This document shows positions 11,001 to 22,201 of a stretch of 64,000 bases of DNA, piece by piece (within the stretch, counting starts at the first letter, position 1; each line of letters opens with the position of its first letter). The position numbers were made by a program, and so were the translations under genes. The stretch is from Diphasiastrum complanatum (Eukaryota > Streptophyta > Lycopodiopsida > Lycopodiales > Lycopodiaceae): positions 26,600,118 through 26,664,117 of the forward strand of contig CM055112.1 of assembly GCA_029204225.1 (NCBI GenBank), read 5' to 3'. The notes under the pieces were generated by a model. The model did no database searches, was not told the DNA's origin, and saw only the letters and a program-made list of their open reading frames with translations.

Positions 11001-11014
11001 GGCAACGACGCCAA
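11001..11014 (-). promoter_or_regulatory. Gypsy primer binding site (tRNA-Asp-like)
   Basis: The minus strand reads TTGGCGTCGTTGCC next to the LTR end. It differs at one base from TGGCGCCGTTGCC, the primer site typical of Athila/Tat elements. Confidence 0.65.
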
Positions 11015-11751
11015 TGTTGGCTGTTCGCATCCCTCAACTCTGGCTATGGCTCCAACTAATGAGTGCTATGGCAAATTCCCAACTAAAACATGTTATGGCT
11101 CCGACTAGGCATTGTGGCTTTCCCAACCAATGGCTATGGCTTCCAACTAACCGAGAGGTTGAAGGATGAGAAGATCTACAGTGAGTGGGTGAGTATTTCG
11201 GGCAAGATCCACTCTTCTCTTGTTTCTCTACTTCAGAACTGACTCAAATGACGGCTTAACCTAATAATCTCCTCCTCTAAGGCTTACCCTACTAGAGAAT
11301 GGATGGCCTAGATTAACTTAACTTGTTGCTAGATGAATAATATACAATACAATGTGAAGTAAGACAATACATGAAACCACACAAGGGAGAACACTCAGAG
11401 AGAAAGATAGGCATGTATTGCAAATGAGGCTCTTCCACAAAGTGGACTCTTCCACTCCTATATATATACTTGGATTGGTGGTCACTTACAAAAAGGCATT
11501 ATGGGACAAATAGACCACATAGGCTTAACTTGGTACCATGAGACAAACTCCCAATGGACCATAAACAACTGAACTAACTTAAGTTGAACTTATTCAGACT
11601 AGTTTAAGTTTCAATCTTCTAGACTTAGGCTTAGAACTAAACAACTTTTAAGCCGTTACGACATGGCGCAAAGGCCTAAACTTGACTGATCCAGTTCTAG
11701 GCTTAAGTTTGTATCTTTTTCAAGATGGCTCGAATATTCCTTAGAATATCA
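11015..11751 (-). repeat. Gypsy 5' LTR
   Basis: Bounded by TGTTGG at 11015, next to the primer site, and ATATCA at 11751, where copia-2 RNase H resumes. A TATA box (TATATATA, minus strand) lies at about 11459-11468. No second copy is found in the window, so the right boundary rests on the TG...CA ends and on the break in the copia-2 frame. Confidence 0.65.
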
Positions 11752-12348
11752 GCCTACAATCCTCTTGATCCATACCATCTCCTTTGTGCAATGTGCAAGA
11801 GCTTTGTACTCGGCCTCACTAGATGACAATGAGATAGTGGCTTGTTTCTTCGACATCCATGATATAGCTCCATCACCTATGAAAATACAATGAGCACTAA
11901 TGGATTTCCTATCCATGACATCTCCAGAATAGTTCGAATCTGAAAATTCAAAAAGATTAGGTGATGATCCCTCATACAATATGCCAAAATCTCGAGTTCC
12001 AATGATGTACCTCAAAACTCGCTTTCCTAGCTTCTAATGCTCCTCACTAGGATCTTGCATGAATTGACTCAATCTTCCAGCATAATAGCTTAGATCTGGT
12101 CTAGTAATGGTTAGATAGATGAGTGAACCAACTAGCTTCCTATAGAGAGTAATGTCCTCGAAGGATCTTTCATTACCTCTTATAGTTAGCTTTACATGAG
12201 ACTCCATAGGTGTATCACTAGCTTTTGCATCTACCACATAAAATCTTTCTAGAATAGAATTAGCATACTTCTCTTGACAAATGAAAGAAGATTGAGAAGA
12301 TGTAATGACTTCTAGCTTGATCCCAAAATGGTTTGTCAAGATTAGCAC
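11749..12348 (-). pseudogene. Copia-2 RT C-terminus and RNase H
   Basis: The first frame (12034 to about 12305) holds the RT end (QEKYANSILERF, KLVGSLIYLTITRPDLSY). The second (11749-12015) holds RNase H (FEFSDSNYSGD, RKSISAHCIFIG, ATISLSSSEAEYKAL). The polymerase centre with YVDD is deleted. The frame is cut at MVWIKRIVG by the Gypsy insertion. This is the ordinary Copia arrangement, in contrast to the tail in copia-1. Confidence 0.85.
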
Positions 12349-13041
12349 TTAATCTCATAGCTTTAGCACTTTCAGATAAAGTCCTATTCTTCCTTTCAGC
12401 CACTCCATTTTGTTGTGGAGTCCTTGATGTTGTATACTCCCTCTTGATCCCATGCTCATCACAAAAGGCCTTAAACTTGGAAGATATGTATTCACCACCA
12501 TTGTCACTCCTCAAGCACTTGATCTTTGTGGAAAATTGGTTCTCCCTTGCATTCTTGAACTTGATAAAGACATCATTCACTTCATCCTTGCTATTTAGTC
12601 ATGATAGATCCAACAAAATCTACTAAAATCATCAATGAATGTTACATACATATTAGTTCCACTATTGCTAATTGTAGTAAATCCATGAATATTCGAATGT
12701 ACAAGTTGATGAGGCTTTGTAGATTTAGATATAGATCTAGTATAGGGTACTCTATGTGACTTGGACAAAGCACAAAACTCACAAACATGTTTGATGCCAC
12801 TTAAGGAACTTGGAAGACCTATCACAATCTTCTTCCTAGCCATTACCTCCAATGACTTGAAGTTGAGGTGTCCCATCCTTTTATGCCAAACCTCTTGAAT
12901 AGGTATTTGCTCCCTTGCAACACATCCAACTCGGTTATCAATAACACAAGCATCTAGTTTGAACAACTTCCCTTGAATTTTACCTTTTCCAACCAAGACA
13001 TCCTTCATTTTGATCAAACAAGCATCTCCATCAAACTCCAA
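12260..13041 (-). pseudogene. Copia-2 integrase, truncated
   Basis: Zinc region (HKRMGHLNFKSL), FIDDFSRF, LRSDNGGEYIS and TPQQNGVAERKN are present in two frames. Homology ends at KPFWDQA, where RT sequence begins abruptly. A frame break lies near 12580-12600, at the same place as in copia-1, so it was probably shared by their ancestor. Confidence 0.85.
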
Positions 13042-13066
13042 CTTGAGGCCTTGCTTAGCATTTGAC

Positions 13067-14182
13067 TCACACTAAGCAAATTCTTGGTAATACATAGAAT
13101 AAACAAGACATCCTCCAAATGAAAATTCTTATTTTTAGAGAGAGAAATAGGAATTGTGCCAATCCCTTTGATTGCACACTCACCATCATTGGCGTGTAGA
13201 TCACCCTCTTGTCATCTCTATATGCCAACAAAGAAGTGAAGTAATCTTTGTGAAAGGTCATGTGTGAACTTGCTCCACTATCAATCCACCAAGGATCTAG
13301 ATCTCCATCATTAGCAAGCATCACAAAAGCATCATCATTTGTATCTTGAACATCCAAACCATCCTCATCAAGAGTAAGATTACCTTGCTTGTCTCCTTGA
13401 TCTCTCTTCTTCTTGTAGCACTCACTTGCAAAGTGTCCTTTGATGCCACAATAGAATTACTTGAGCTTTGATATATCCTTCTTTTTGCCACTTGAAGAAG
13501 CATCCATTTGATCTTGCCCTTTAGACCACTTACTTTTGGTTTTGCCCTTGAATTTGCCCTTTGTGAACATAGCATCTTCTTGAAGTGTCGATGTAGATCC
13601 ACCTCTTGCTTGAAGCCTATATTCCTCATTGATCAAGATCTCTTGAAGATCCATCAAACTTAGTAAAGTCTTTTGAATAGCAATACTTTGAACAATGTTA
13701 GCATGAGCATCCAACAAGCCATTAAGAACTACTTGAATAAGCTCTCCTTCCTTAATGCTTTCATCAATGCAAGCCAACTCATCATTCAATGCTTTCATCC
13801 TCAAAACAAAAGTACTTGGACATTCTTCATTATTTTGCAAACAAGAAAATATTTTCCTTCTTAGAGTCAACACTCTAGAAGTAGACTTGGATTCATAAAG
13901 CTTCTTCAATGAATTCCAAGCTTCCAAAGATGATGTACACTTACCAACTTCCTTGAGAAGCTCATTGGTAACATTCATCTTTATCATGTGTAGAGCCTTC
14001 TTGGACCTCTTGTCATACCTCATTTGATCTTGTTGTATTGCTGGTCTCTCCTCCAAACCTACAACAATATCCAAAACATCATTCATCTCAAGAAGTGACT
14101 CCATCCCCACTTTCCACAATGAATAGTTACTTGAGGTAAGCCTATCATTGGCTTCCAACATGACTCCAATTGAGGTTGCCAT
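13067..14182 (-). pseudogene. Copia-2 gag and protease
   Basis: Gag starts at 14182 (MATSIGVMLEANDRL) and is open for 241 codons, through the Lys-rich part before the zinc knuckle. A stop at 13457 comes just before the knuckle, which is still readable downstream (FYCGIKGHFASECYK). The protease follows with an intact DSGASSHMT active site in the 13067-13357 frame. This gives the fuller gag against which the copia-1 deletion is seen. Confidence 0.85.
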
Positions 14183-14724
14183 GTAGCAATGACCAGATCT
14201 TCTCTTTCAACCTATTTCAATGCACAAAGCACTCCTTTGAACAACAAAAAATGATTTCAAAAGAAATTACCAAGATTTGAAACTATCTCACAAATTCTCT
14301 TCTAGCACTTATATCAAGCAAATCAACACATAGAATCATGGAATCTTGATCAACCTATGATCTATCCTCAATCTAATGACTTTTTGCCTCTTCCTAAGAT
14401 TGAAACACACTTAAATGAAGTCCAACAACCTCACTATCTAGAGATCCAATCAAAATTAGGGTTTTGACAAAATCACAAAAATTTGACTATTCCAAATCTA
14501 CTTGCAAATGCTGAAAATTTGATATGCAATCTATTAGCCACCACTTGGGCTGATCTAATGATCCAAAAATGGGCCAAATCCAGTATGTGAAATGAAAAAT
14601 CGAAATTGATCAAGTTTATAGACCTATATAGGATTTTGATCTACAAAAGATCCAATCTACAAAAGCTAAAAACTCAATTTTGATGTAGAATCCCTTCTAC
14701 CATGCTCTAGACTTGATATCTTCA
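14183..14724 (-). other. Copia-2 leader
   Basis: Homologous to the copia-1 leader. The primer site that should end it is deleted. No gene seen. Confidence 0.7.
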
Positions 14725-14934
14725 TGAGATACAAACACCAATAGAACTTGATCAAACTTGAACGAAATGATTATGTACTGTTGCTGTCCATTCAAAACTA
14801 GCAAGCTACTGTCATTCACACGTGTGAAACCAAAAATAGCATTTATGAATCATTCTACACATAAATTTGCATACAATCACCAATATAGTGCACCAATGGA
14901 TAGTAGAACCCAAGGAGAACCATGTATAAGCATT
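14725..14934 (-). repeat. Copia-2 5' LTR fragment
   Basis: About 210 bp matching 5512-5770 of the copia-1 LTR (shared CACACGTGTG, AATGGATAGTAGAACCCAAG). Both LTR ends are missing. It abuts copia-3 sequence at about 14934. Confidence 0.85.
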
Positions 14935-14937
14935 GTG

Positions 14938-15731
14938 AATGCTTCCTCAGGTGTTATCTTTGGTATGGCAATGGTAGGATTTCTATTTTGAAGATAGACT
15001 GCCGTGCTACATGCTTCTGACCAAAAATCTTTTGGTAGTTTCTTCTCAGCTAGCATAGATCTAGCACTTTCCACAATCGTACGATTCTTCCTCTTAGCTA
15101 CACCATTGAGAGCAAGAGTATGAGCTTGCGTAAATCGTCTTTTAATCCCACATTGATCACAAAGATCATTGAAGTCATTAGACTTGTACTCACCTCCACT
15201 ATCTGATCTTAGGACTTTGATCTTTCTACCTGTCTGATTTTCGACCAATGCTTTGAAGCTCTTGAAGTTATCAAATGCATCTGATTTCTTCTTCAAGAAG
15301 TAAATCCACGTCTTATGTGACATATCATCAATAAAGGTCATGAAATAGAAGGCTTTACCTAAGGACATGGTCCTCATAGGCCCGCATAAATATGTGTGGA
15401 TTAAATCCAGGATGTTCTTTGCTCTTGCAACACCCGCTTTATTGAACTTCTCTTGATGCTGCTTCCCATATATACAAGATTTGCACATCGATTTCAAGTG
15501 ATCTTCTATGGTAGGCAATCTTGTTACCATTTCCAATTTTCTCATCAAACTGAGGCTTCCCAAGTTCAAGTGACCAAGCCTCTTATGCCACAACCTAGTT
15601 TGCGATGGAATGGACGATATAAGTCCATGCTGTCCCTTAATTGTAGCATTCAACTTGTACAATTTTGTATTGGGCTCTCTTACTCCATCCACAATAACTT
15701 GAACTTTTGGTTCACATCCTTCACACAGCAA
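14938..15731 (-). pseudogene. Copia-3 integrase
   Basis: One open frame with the zinc region (WHKRLGHLNLGSL, CKSCIYGKQH), MTFIDDMSHKTW, LRSDSGGEYKS and the Glu region LNGVAKRKNRTIVE. The first catalytic Asp in the usual D-(V/I)-CGPM context reads HTYLCGPM, so it is lost. The frame ends in copia-2 LTR sequence after TPEEAF, a chimeric end. Confidence 0.85.
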
Positions 15732-15742
15732 CCATTAGGAGA

Positions 15743-16090
15743 GTTTTGAACTCCAAAAAGACTCTTTAAGAATTCGTGCAAGATGTCTGTTATATTATTA
15801 AAATATTATAACACTAATACCTTTGATTTGCCATATCGTTTTAAATCATATCTCATAAGTATGTCATCTAATATATCATTGAAAAGCCGTTGTTGAGCGC
15901 TTTCCAATGCACCAAAACTTTGCTAAATTTGGACTTACCACTAAAAAGTTATGCCATTTTTAGTGTGGACTCAGAAAGTTACGTAACGTAGATTTCAAAT
16001 TTGAGTGTTTTGATTGGTCCATGTGTAAGAAAAAATAAGAAAAAATATAAAAAGAATCTTTACAAAGGTCTTTTTTGGATTTAGAACTTC
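15743..16090. mobile_element. Candidate MITE inside copia-3
   Basis: About 350 bp with no coding sequence separates the copia-3 integrase from its protease. Its ends are imperfect inverted repeats of about 33 bp: the left end contains CCAAAAAGACTCTTTAAGAA (15753-15772), and the right end, read on the other strand from 16088, contains CCAAAAAAGACCTTTGTAAA. Internal sequence is AT-rich. A clear target duplication was not found, so the family is open. Confidence 0.5.
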
Positions 16091-16099
16091 TGTAATGGA

Positions 16100-17285
16100 T
16101 CATGGACGAATTCTACTTTCAACTTTTGATCAGTAATGACTCCAACAGAAAGTAGATTTTTCTTTAAACCTGGTACGTAAGTACCTCCCTGATCATCCTG
16201 CTTTTGCCATCAGGTAGTTGGATTGAAACGTGCCTATCCCCTTGATCTTGCACACCTCACCATTTGCTTGTGAAACAGATGTTCCATTATCCAACACCCT
16301 TCAAACTACTGAACCCATTCTTGTACCTGTCATGTGTCCTTGTGGCTCCCGCGTCAATATACCATGCTTGATCATCTTGATTAGATGACAATGCAGATAT
16401 GAAGATGCTAGAGTCTTCAATCTCACCCTCATCGACAAGGTTACCTGCTTGTTTTGGTTTCCCCTTGCCTTGTTCCGCCAGGAATTTGCGACATTCACTC
16501 TTCCAATGGCTTTTTTTTACCAACAAGGAAGCACTTGTCTTTATTCTTTTACCGGAAGATCCCTCGTCCTCCTGAGACTTGGCAAATTGTTGCTTAGACT
16601 TCTTCTTGCCCTTGCCCTTGCCTTGTTTTTGGCGTGTCGCAAGTGCCTGATCGTCAATATTTTGACGTCTAGCTTTCACCATTTCTCGTCATTGCTCTTC
16701 CTGCATCAAGATTCCTGTGAGCTCGTCAAGGTTGGCAATCTTTCTCTTCATGTTATTCCGCTCACAAACGTCTGATAGGGTTCTGCAATGTCGCACAATG
16801 CATTGTGCACCAGCTCCACATCACGTACGCATTCACCAATAGAATGTAGTTCATCTCTCATTGTCTGATTTTGGTCATGTATGTCTGATGTGCTCTCCTT
16901 GCTCCATGCGGGCACTATTCAACTTTGACTTCAGAAACATGATTCTTGACGGATTTGACGTCTCGAACTGCTCCTTTAGCACATCCCATGCCTGTTTGGG
17001 TGTCACAGCATCACAAATGTGGGTAATGATGTGATCCTTCACTGACAAGTTAATGAAGCGTCAAAGCTTTCCTCATCTTTTTGTCGAACACTTTGATATC
17101 TGCTTCATTTGGGGCGGCCTTCTCTCATCACCTGTGACGACTTCCCACACGTCTTTCTCCATCAGTATGCTTTTCATTTTGAATTTCCACACTGCATAGT
17201 TAGAAATCGCGTCCAATTTGCTACTTTCACTCAAAATGTACTCTCCCATGTTTGCCATCGCAAAACTGCTTGAAACTTCTGCCAT
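16100..17285 (-). pseudogene. Copia-3 gag and protease
   Basis: Gag start is readable at 17285 (MAEVSSSFAMANMGEYIL, then LDAISNYAVWKFKMKSILM). The middle is frame-broken. The 16287-16682 frame holds a Lys-rich stretch, a damaged zinc knuckle (KKSHWKSECRKF) and the protease start with DAGAT in place of the usual DSGAS or DSGAT. Confidence 0.75.
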
Positions 17286-18576
17286 AGGCTAAAAACAGTA
17301 TGCCGAGGCCAACAATGATGTCAGAAAGTTGAAAATAATGACATGCACTTTTTCCCTTACCAGGCCCACTCGTCGCCTATTCCACCAATTGAAAGCCAAA
17401 TCGGCGTCGCCCTTCCGAAATGCACTCAGTCGTCCAACTCCCAACAACGTGCCCAGTGGAATGGTGAAATCACTTCTGGCGTACTCCGAACACTTTTTTC
17501 CACTGCAATCACTCTATTTTGGTGCACCGTACTTGTAGGTACAGTCCGGGTGCCCTTCGTTTGGAGGTTATAGCCTTTCGTTTGGGTCAAAATGGGCGAA
17601 GGACCCAAAAAATAGGGACTTTTCCTAGTTTTTGAACTGTTTCTTCACCTTGAAGTAATACTTCACTCTTCACCCTAGGGCCCCAACTCACTTTTAAGTA
17701 TGAACATTTTTAATGAAGTTGAAGGCACCTAGATGCTCTTCACTTCTTCATGCCCCTCTTCAACAACCCTTTAGACTCCATCCAATGGTTGAATCTGATC
17801 CAACTGTGGATATCCCTTCTGTGTAGCACAATTTGAGACGTCGATCTTGTAACTCCTCTATCCAACGGATCTGAACACTTCTGTGTACCAATGGAGAGTC
17901 TTGTAGACATTGTCCACTTTGAAACGCTACGCTCTCACCCTGGTTCCAAGCGCGAACTGTCCGCGACCTCCCTGTCTGGGCCGCGACTCCCCACACTGAT
18001 TTTTGTTTGATCTAACTCGCATGTCGATCAATTTGACCATGATCTGAGGCCTAGATCAAGGTCGCCCTACTGATTCCAAGACTGTAGAGTGCTCACTCAA
18101 GAAATTCCGTGGAGAAACGGTGATTTTAGCTCAACTTGACAAAGTGGCTTTTTTTTTATCTTTTACCGCAAATCTGCTAGGTTAACTGTCTGGAGACAAA
18201 TCTCTGACATAAACCTCACAATATCTTCATGGCTGGTTGACAATGTGATTAACTTCCTTCTTTTCCTTAAGGCATCCAAAACGGTGCACAAACAGCGAAG
18301 AAATCACCAGTTATGTATAAAAACCGTAACCCAAACCCGGTTTCAATTTTCAGCTGGCTTCAAAATTATCAATTTTTCACTAATTTTTTCCCTGTCTGAT
18401 GCTATGCACAGGCTAATAATCCCTCTGCTAAGCTTAGCAATCCATTATAAACTAGAAAACCATGCACCATTGCTTCTCTTTCTGTCTTCAACCCGCTGTA
18501 AACCTCGAACTCTCAGAAGACAGTTTTTCCGAAGCTCTCTTCAACGACGATGATGTACTGTGTACACTCCCTGTAC
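17286..18576 (-). other. Copia-3 leader
   Basis: About 1.3 kb between the gag start and the primer site. Long for a Copia leader. Open frames on either strand are short and without known motifs. I see nothing else in it. Confidence 0.55.
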
Positions 18577-18589
18577 GGCTCTGATACCA
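18577..18589 (-). promoter_or_regulatory. Primer binding site of copia-3 (tRNA-iMet)
   Basis: The minus strand reads TGGTATCAGAGCC, the 13-base complement of the initiator tRNA end, followed by the leader. Confidence 0.9.
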
Positions 18590-18590
18590 A

Positions 18591-18840
18591 CTTAGAATTG
18601 GCTTTGCACAGGAACACAGATCATGCTACACAGTAACACAGACAGAAGACACTCTTTATAGCAAGCTCACATAACAACTATATTTCTCAAAATGAAATTA
18701 CACTGTACATATAGTTGTTCACTCAGGCAACCCATGCATGACCCAGGTTGCCATTGGCGGGACGTGTGTCCCGTCGACTTGCCTCGTGGCGAGGCCAACT
18801 GATCCTTATCCACTGATAGGACCCACAGTACAGTAACACA
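18591..18840 (-). repeat. Copia-3 5' LTR (about 250 bp)
   Basis: Bounded by the primer site on the left and by a plausible end at ...GTAACACA on the right (minus strand start TGTGTTACTG). The 3' terminal CA seems mutated. No second copy is in the window, so the right edge is inferred. Confidence 0.55.
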
Positions 18841-19615
18841 ATGATTCTACTTTAATTCAAACTTTGTTGATAGGGCCAGCCATTCTTTTACACATTTGAG
18901 CAAATATAGAGTTGAACAGTGAGGAAAAAATGAAATTGAATGAACTCGCAAACTAGTTTCTACTGTTTTATGACAAAAATATTGGTGCCTCTTAAGACAA
19001 AATCCATGTATCAATCTTTTTCTTTTTAATATATAAAATCACCTTCCGGCATCAAAAGGTGCATGTTAAAGAAAGATACCTTTTTTTTGTGTAAAAAAAT
19101 TACAAGAACAGTATGTGATAAAACGAAGTGAAAATTGTTTTCATGGTGGAGAAGGTCCACCTCCTTGACTAAAGGGCTAATAGAATAATTTTAACTATTT
19201 TGCAAGCAATTGATGCTCTTTTTAGCAAACTCCAATGATAAGGAATAATGATCTTGTAAAGGAAGGAATTAGCATTGAGATACTGATTTTTATCTTAGTT
19301 TCATGAAACATAAAAAATCTAAAATTTTAAGCTCCCAACCTAATCACTCTTCAAAATAGTTGACAACACAACACAAACCAATTGGTTCAATCACCATAGT
19401 ATAGCATCAAGTACTTCGAGACTAGACAAATAGAATTGCTCACCAACAACTGTATATACACACTTTATCATCACAAGTACAAAGAAATGCAACTTAAGTG
19501 CTCAACATGGGCTCATAAAAGAATTGGCCCGATAATTCTAGCACTAAGTATAATATGTCATCGTCAAACTTAGAAAGTAGCCATAAAGAAATCACATGTC
19601 AATTATTGCTAATTT
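18841..19615. other. No gene seen; may include the copia-4 3' LTR
   Basis: AT-rich, with short frames only. The part next to 19615 is probably the copia-4 3' LTR, since a polypurine-like tract lies at 19616-19629, but its far end cannot be set without a second copy. Confidence 0.4.
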
Positions 19616-21340
19616 AACTCTCTCCCTCAATAATCGACGTCTCGCTTGATCTAAGACTTATTCTATTCATGGAACATACCTCCATGATAGTATTATACTT
19701 CAGTATTGACAAAGAAAAAATTTTTACATAACCATTTCTATGCCAAGCTTAGTTCTAAAAGTCTCAAACTTGTCTTTCCATAAGGCTTTTGTGAATATAT
19801 CAACAAGTTGCAACATTGTAGAGCATTGTGTAACACTAATATCTTCAGATTGTAACTTTTCACGCACAAAATGATATTTTATTTCAATGTGTTTAGTTCT
19901 TGCATGAAAGATTATATTTTTGGCCAACTGTATCTCGCTTTAACTATCACTGAAGATAATAGTTGGGTGTGTTTGCTTTATACGAATCTCACTCAATAAT
20001 CTTTGTAGCCAGGCAGCTTCTTGAGTAGCAAAATTTAACGCTTTATACTCAGCTTCTGTCGATGAAAGAGAAATGGTGTCATGCTTCTTATTAGGCCATG
20101 AAAAATAGCCATTTCCAAAGTTTAAAGCATAACCATGAATTGACTTTCTATCATCTATATTGCCAGCCGAATCAATGTCAACATAACCTTGTAACCTAGG
20201 TAAAGTATTTTGCTTCCTATAAACCAAGCCAAGGTTAGGTGTGCCCTTCATGTACCTCAAGATCATTTTCACGGCTTTCCAATGATCCAAAGTGGGTGAT
20301 GACATAAATTGACTAATCAAGCTCACAACATAGCAAACATCAAGATGAGTAGTCGTAAGATAAATCAAACTTCCAACTAGTTGAAGAAATAGTGTAGTGT
20401 CAACTTGACCACTATAATCAATACAAGACAACTTCTTACTAGCTTTGCATGGAGTGATGAAAAGTTTGCACTCTATCATGTGGAATCTCTCTATAATATC
20501 GCGAACATACTTGCTTTGACATAGCCTGATGTCATTGCCATTATGCCATACTTCAACCCCCAAGCAATAATGCACATGATCTAAATATGTCATCTCAAAT
20601 TGCTTGCACAAGTTGGCTTTGATGGAGTGAATGAGATTCTCGTCATTGCCTGTGATAATTATATCATCAACATAAAGCACAACCTAGGCAATGCTATCAT
20701 TGTTTATAAGAAGATAAAGATTTGGATCTGAACTTCTTCTCATAAACTCGTGAGAGAGAAAGTAATGATCAATACGTCCATACCATGCATGTGGTGCTTG
20801 CTTCAAACCATAGAGTGCTTTGTGTAGCTTGCATATGTTATGTTATTGTCCCTTCAAAACAAAGCCTTATGGTTGGAGCATGTATACTTCCTCTTCTAAG
20901 TCACCATTTAAAAGTGCAGATTTCACATCCATTTGATGAATCTTCCACCCAAAATGGGATGTTAAGACAATGATTAGGTGTAGCGTAGTCCACTTAGCCG
21001 CTGGAGCAAATGTCTCCTCATAGTCAATCCTTTTACTTTGCTCATAGCCTTTCACACCACTAAGTGTGCCTTATGCTTTGCGATTGTGCCATTCGCATAA
21101 AACTTTGTTTTATATACCCATTTGTTGTCAATGGGTTTCTTTCCATGTGCTATATCAACCAACTCCCATGTACCATGATTCCATCTCCTCTTCCATTTCA
21201 CTTTGCCACTCTTTGAAATCCTTTGACTCATCAAAAGTTAATGGCTCTCGACACTCCAAAATGTCGCTCATTAGGGCATAGTTCACATGATAATGATCAG
21301 GAGCTTTCCTTTCTCGCATTAAGGGTATATGGTGCCACCT
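19616..21340 (-). mobile_element. Copia-4: 5'-truncated Copia element (RT and RNase H)
   Basis: A third Copia lineage on the minus strand. It begins abruptly near the RT N-terminus (about 21340) and runs through RT and RNase H to a polypurine-like tract (TTGAGGGAGAG, about 19618-19629). Gag, protease and integrase are absent. Several frame breaks and stops. Confidence 0.82.
19724..21300 (-). pseudogene. Copia-4 reverse transcriptase and RNase H
   Basis: Pieces in order: RT N-terminus (NHGTWELVDIAHGKKPI, NKWVYKTKF), then IDYEETFAPAAKWTTL and WKIHQMDVKSALLNG, then the catalytic LYVDDIIITGN at 20680, LVGSLIYLTTTHLDVCY, and RNase H (VDIDSAGNIDDRKS, TISLSSTEAEYKAL, HIEIKYHFVREK, VDIFTKAL). At least three frameshifts and one stop just before YVDD. 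The polymerase motif itself survives. Confidence 0.85.
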
Positions 21341-21734
21341 AATAAATTGCCTTGCTCAGAAGCATGATGGACTCCAAATGGTCCAAGTTTTGCTATAGAG
21401 TCCATTTGGAGATTTAAGTAATCATCGGAATACATGGCCAAGATTGATAATGAATTATAGCATGCCACCTTGTTTTATACCAAAAAGTTTTTAATATTGC
21501 TCTTTGATTATTTTGCACCAAAGTAAAGCTTGAAAATATTAATGTCTACTTATAGGTTGTGTGGACTCACTCTAAACTCACTTGAGTTTTTATGTTATTA
21601 GCTAAATCAATCAACAATAATTGCATGAAGTGTGATGTTTGATATTTTTTGTGAATGAGTCAAGTCATTATTGAACAATTGGAGTATTTGTGGCATAGTT
21701 TATTGGCTTATGAGGTTACCAAAGATTTGTATCA

Positions 21735-22115
21735 TTGCAAAGGGGTTTTACATTGAGGGGCATCCTTCAATGGAAATTTCATGATTTTTTAGCATACAAC
21801 TTGCTTGCTAGCGACTCAATGAAAGAGTATGTGAGATGCCTTGAATGTGGAGCCAACAACAACAAAAATACGGTTAATTCACTACCAACAATTATTTATT
21901 GTGGGGATAAACATTGTTTACCTATGAATAGAAGATTGACGTGGAAGAGAGAGCACCACCTTATCAAAAAACATCATAAAAAATCATGCAAGTTTGTGAT
22001 TAAAAAAGAAATGGCTAATGGATCCCAGAAAAAAGTGAGTGGAAGATGCATCAAAGTACACGAGCTGGAAGAGGCTAAGCACCCTCTATACTCTACCATA
22101 TTGGAAAGTGAGTAG
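21735..22115 (+). CDS. Unrecognised open frame, Cys/His-containing
   Basis: 126 codons. It contains CLECGAN, YCGDKHCLPM, HHLIKKHHKKSCKF, a spacing that could bind a metal, and a Lys-rich middle. I do not recognise a family. No promoter or intron could be argued. It lies between copia-4 and the H3-like pseudogene and may be part of a decayed mobile element. The 390 bases before it (21341-21734) hold nothing I can support. Confidence 0.25.
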   Translation: MQRGFTLRGILQWKFHDFLAYNLLASDSMKEYVRCLECGANNNKNTVNSLPTIIYCGDKHCLPMNRRLTWKREHHLIKKHHKKSCKFVIKKEMANGSQKKVSGRCIKVHELEEAKHPLYSTILESE

Positions 22116-22201
22116 TAAGTATGTTGAAGCTTTGATTCATTTTCGTTTCATGTTTTTTGACCAAGGATGATTGCATTATAAAACCAAACTTTTTTACTCC
22201 A

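Larger units (their letters stand above)
431..11751 (-). mobile_element. Degenerate Ty3/Gypsy LTR retrotransposon, interrupted by copia-1
   Basis: Read on the minus strand the order is 5' LTR (11015-11751), primer site, long non-coding leader, RT, RNase H, integrase. This RT-RNase H-integrase order defines Ty3/Gypsy. The primer site resembles the tRNA-Asp type used by Athila/Tat elements, and the integrase zinc region reads GGHFASEKTA, also typical of that branch, so a Tat/Athila-like lineage is inferred. No gag or protease is visible. Copia-1 sits inside the integrase, and removing it together with one ATATG copy (5151 bp, a multiple of three) restores the reading frame. At least three in-frame stops and three frameshifts show it is dead. 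The 3' LTR is not found in the window. Confidence 0.85.
11752..14934 (-). mobile_element. Copia-2: truncated Copia element, same family as copia-1 but with RT and RNase H remnants
   Basis: Very close to copia-1 in gag, protease and integrase. It differs in keeping part of RT and RNase H. Three deletions are visible: integrase C-terminus to mid-RT (join near 12305), primer site plus LTR start (join near 14724), and the distal LTR (cut at about 14933). Its left end was split by the Gypsy LTR at 11751, so the rest should lie left of the window. It is the oldest layer of the nest. Confidence 0.85.
14935..18840 (-). mobile_element. Copia-3: 3'-truncated Copia element of a different lineage
   Basis: On the minus strand: 5' LTR (18591-18840), tRNA-iMet primer site, leader, gag, protease, integrase up to TPEEAF, where it is cut at the junction with the copia-2 LTR. 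RT is missing because the element stops there. A 350-bp inverted-repeat insert (15743-16090) splits protease from integrase. Its proteins are only distantly similar to copia-1. Confidence 0.82.
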
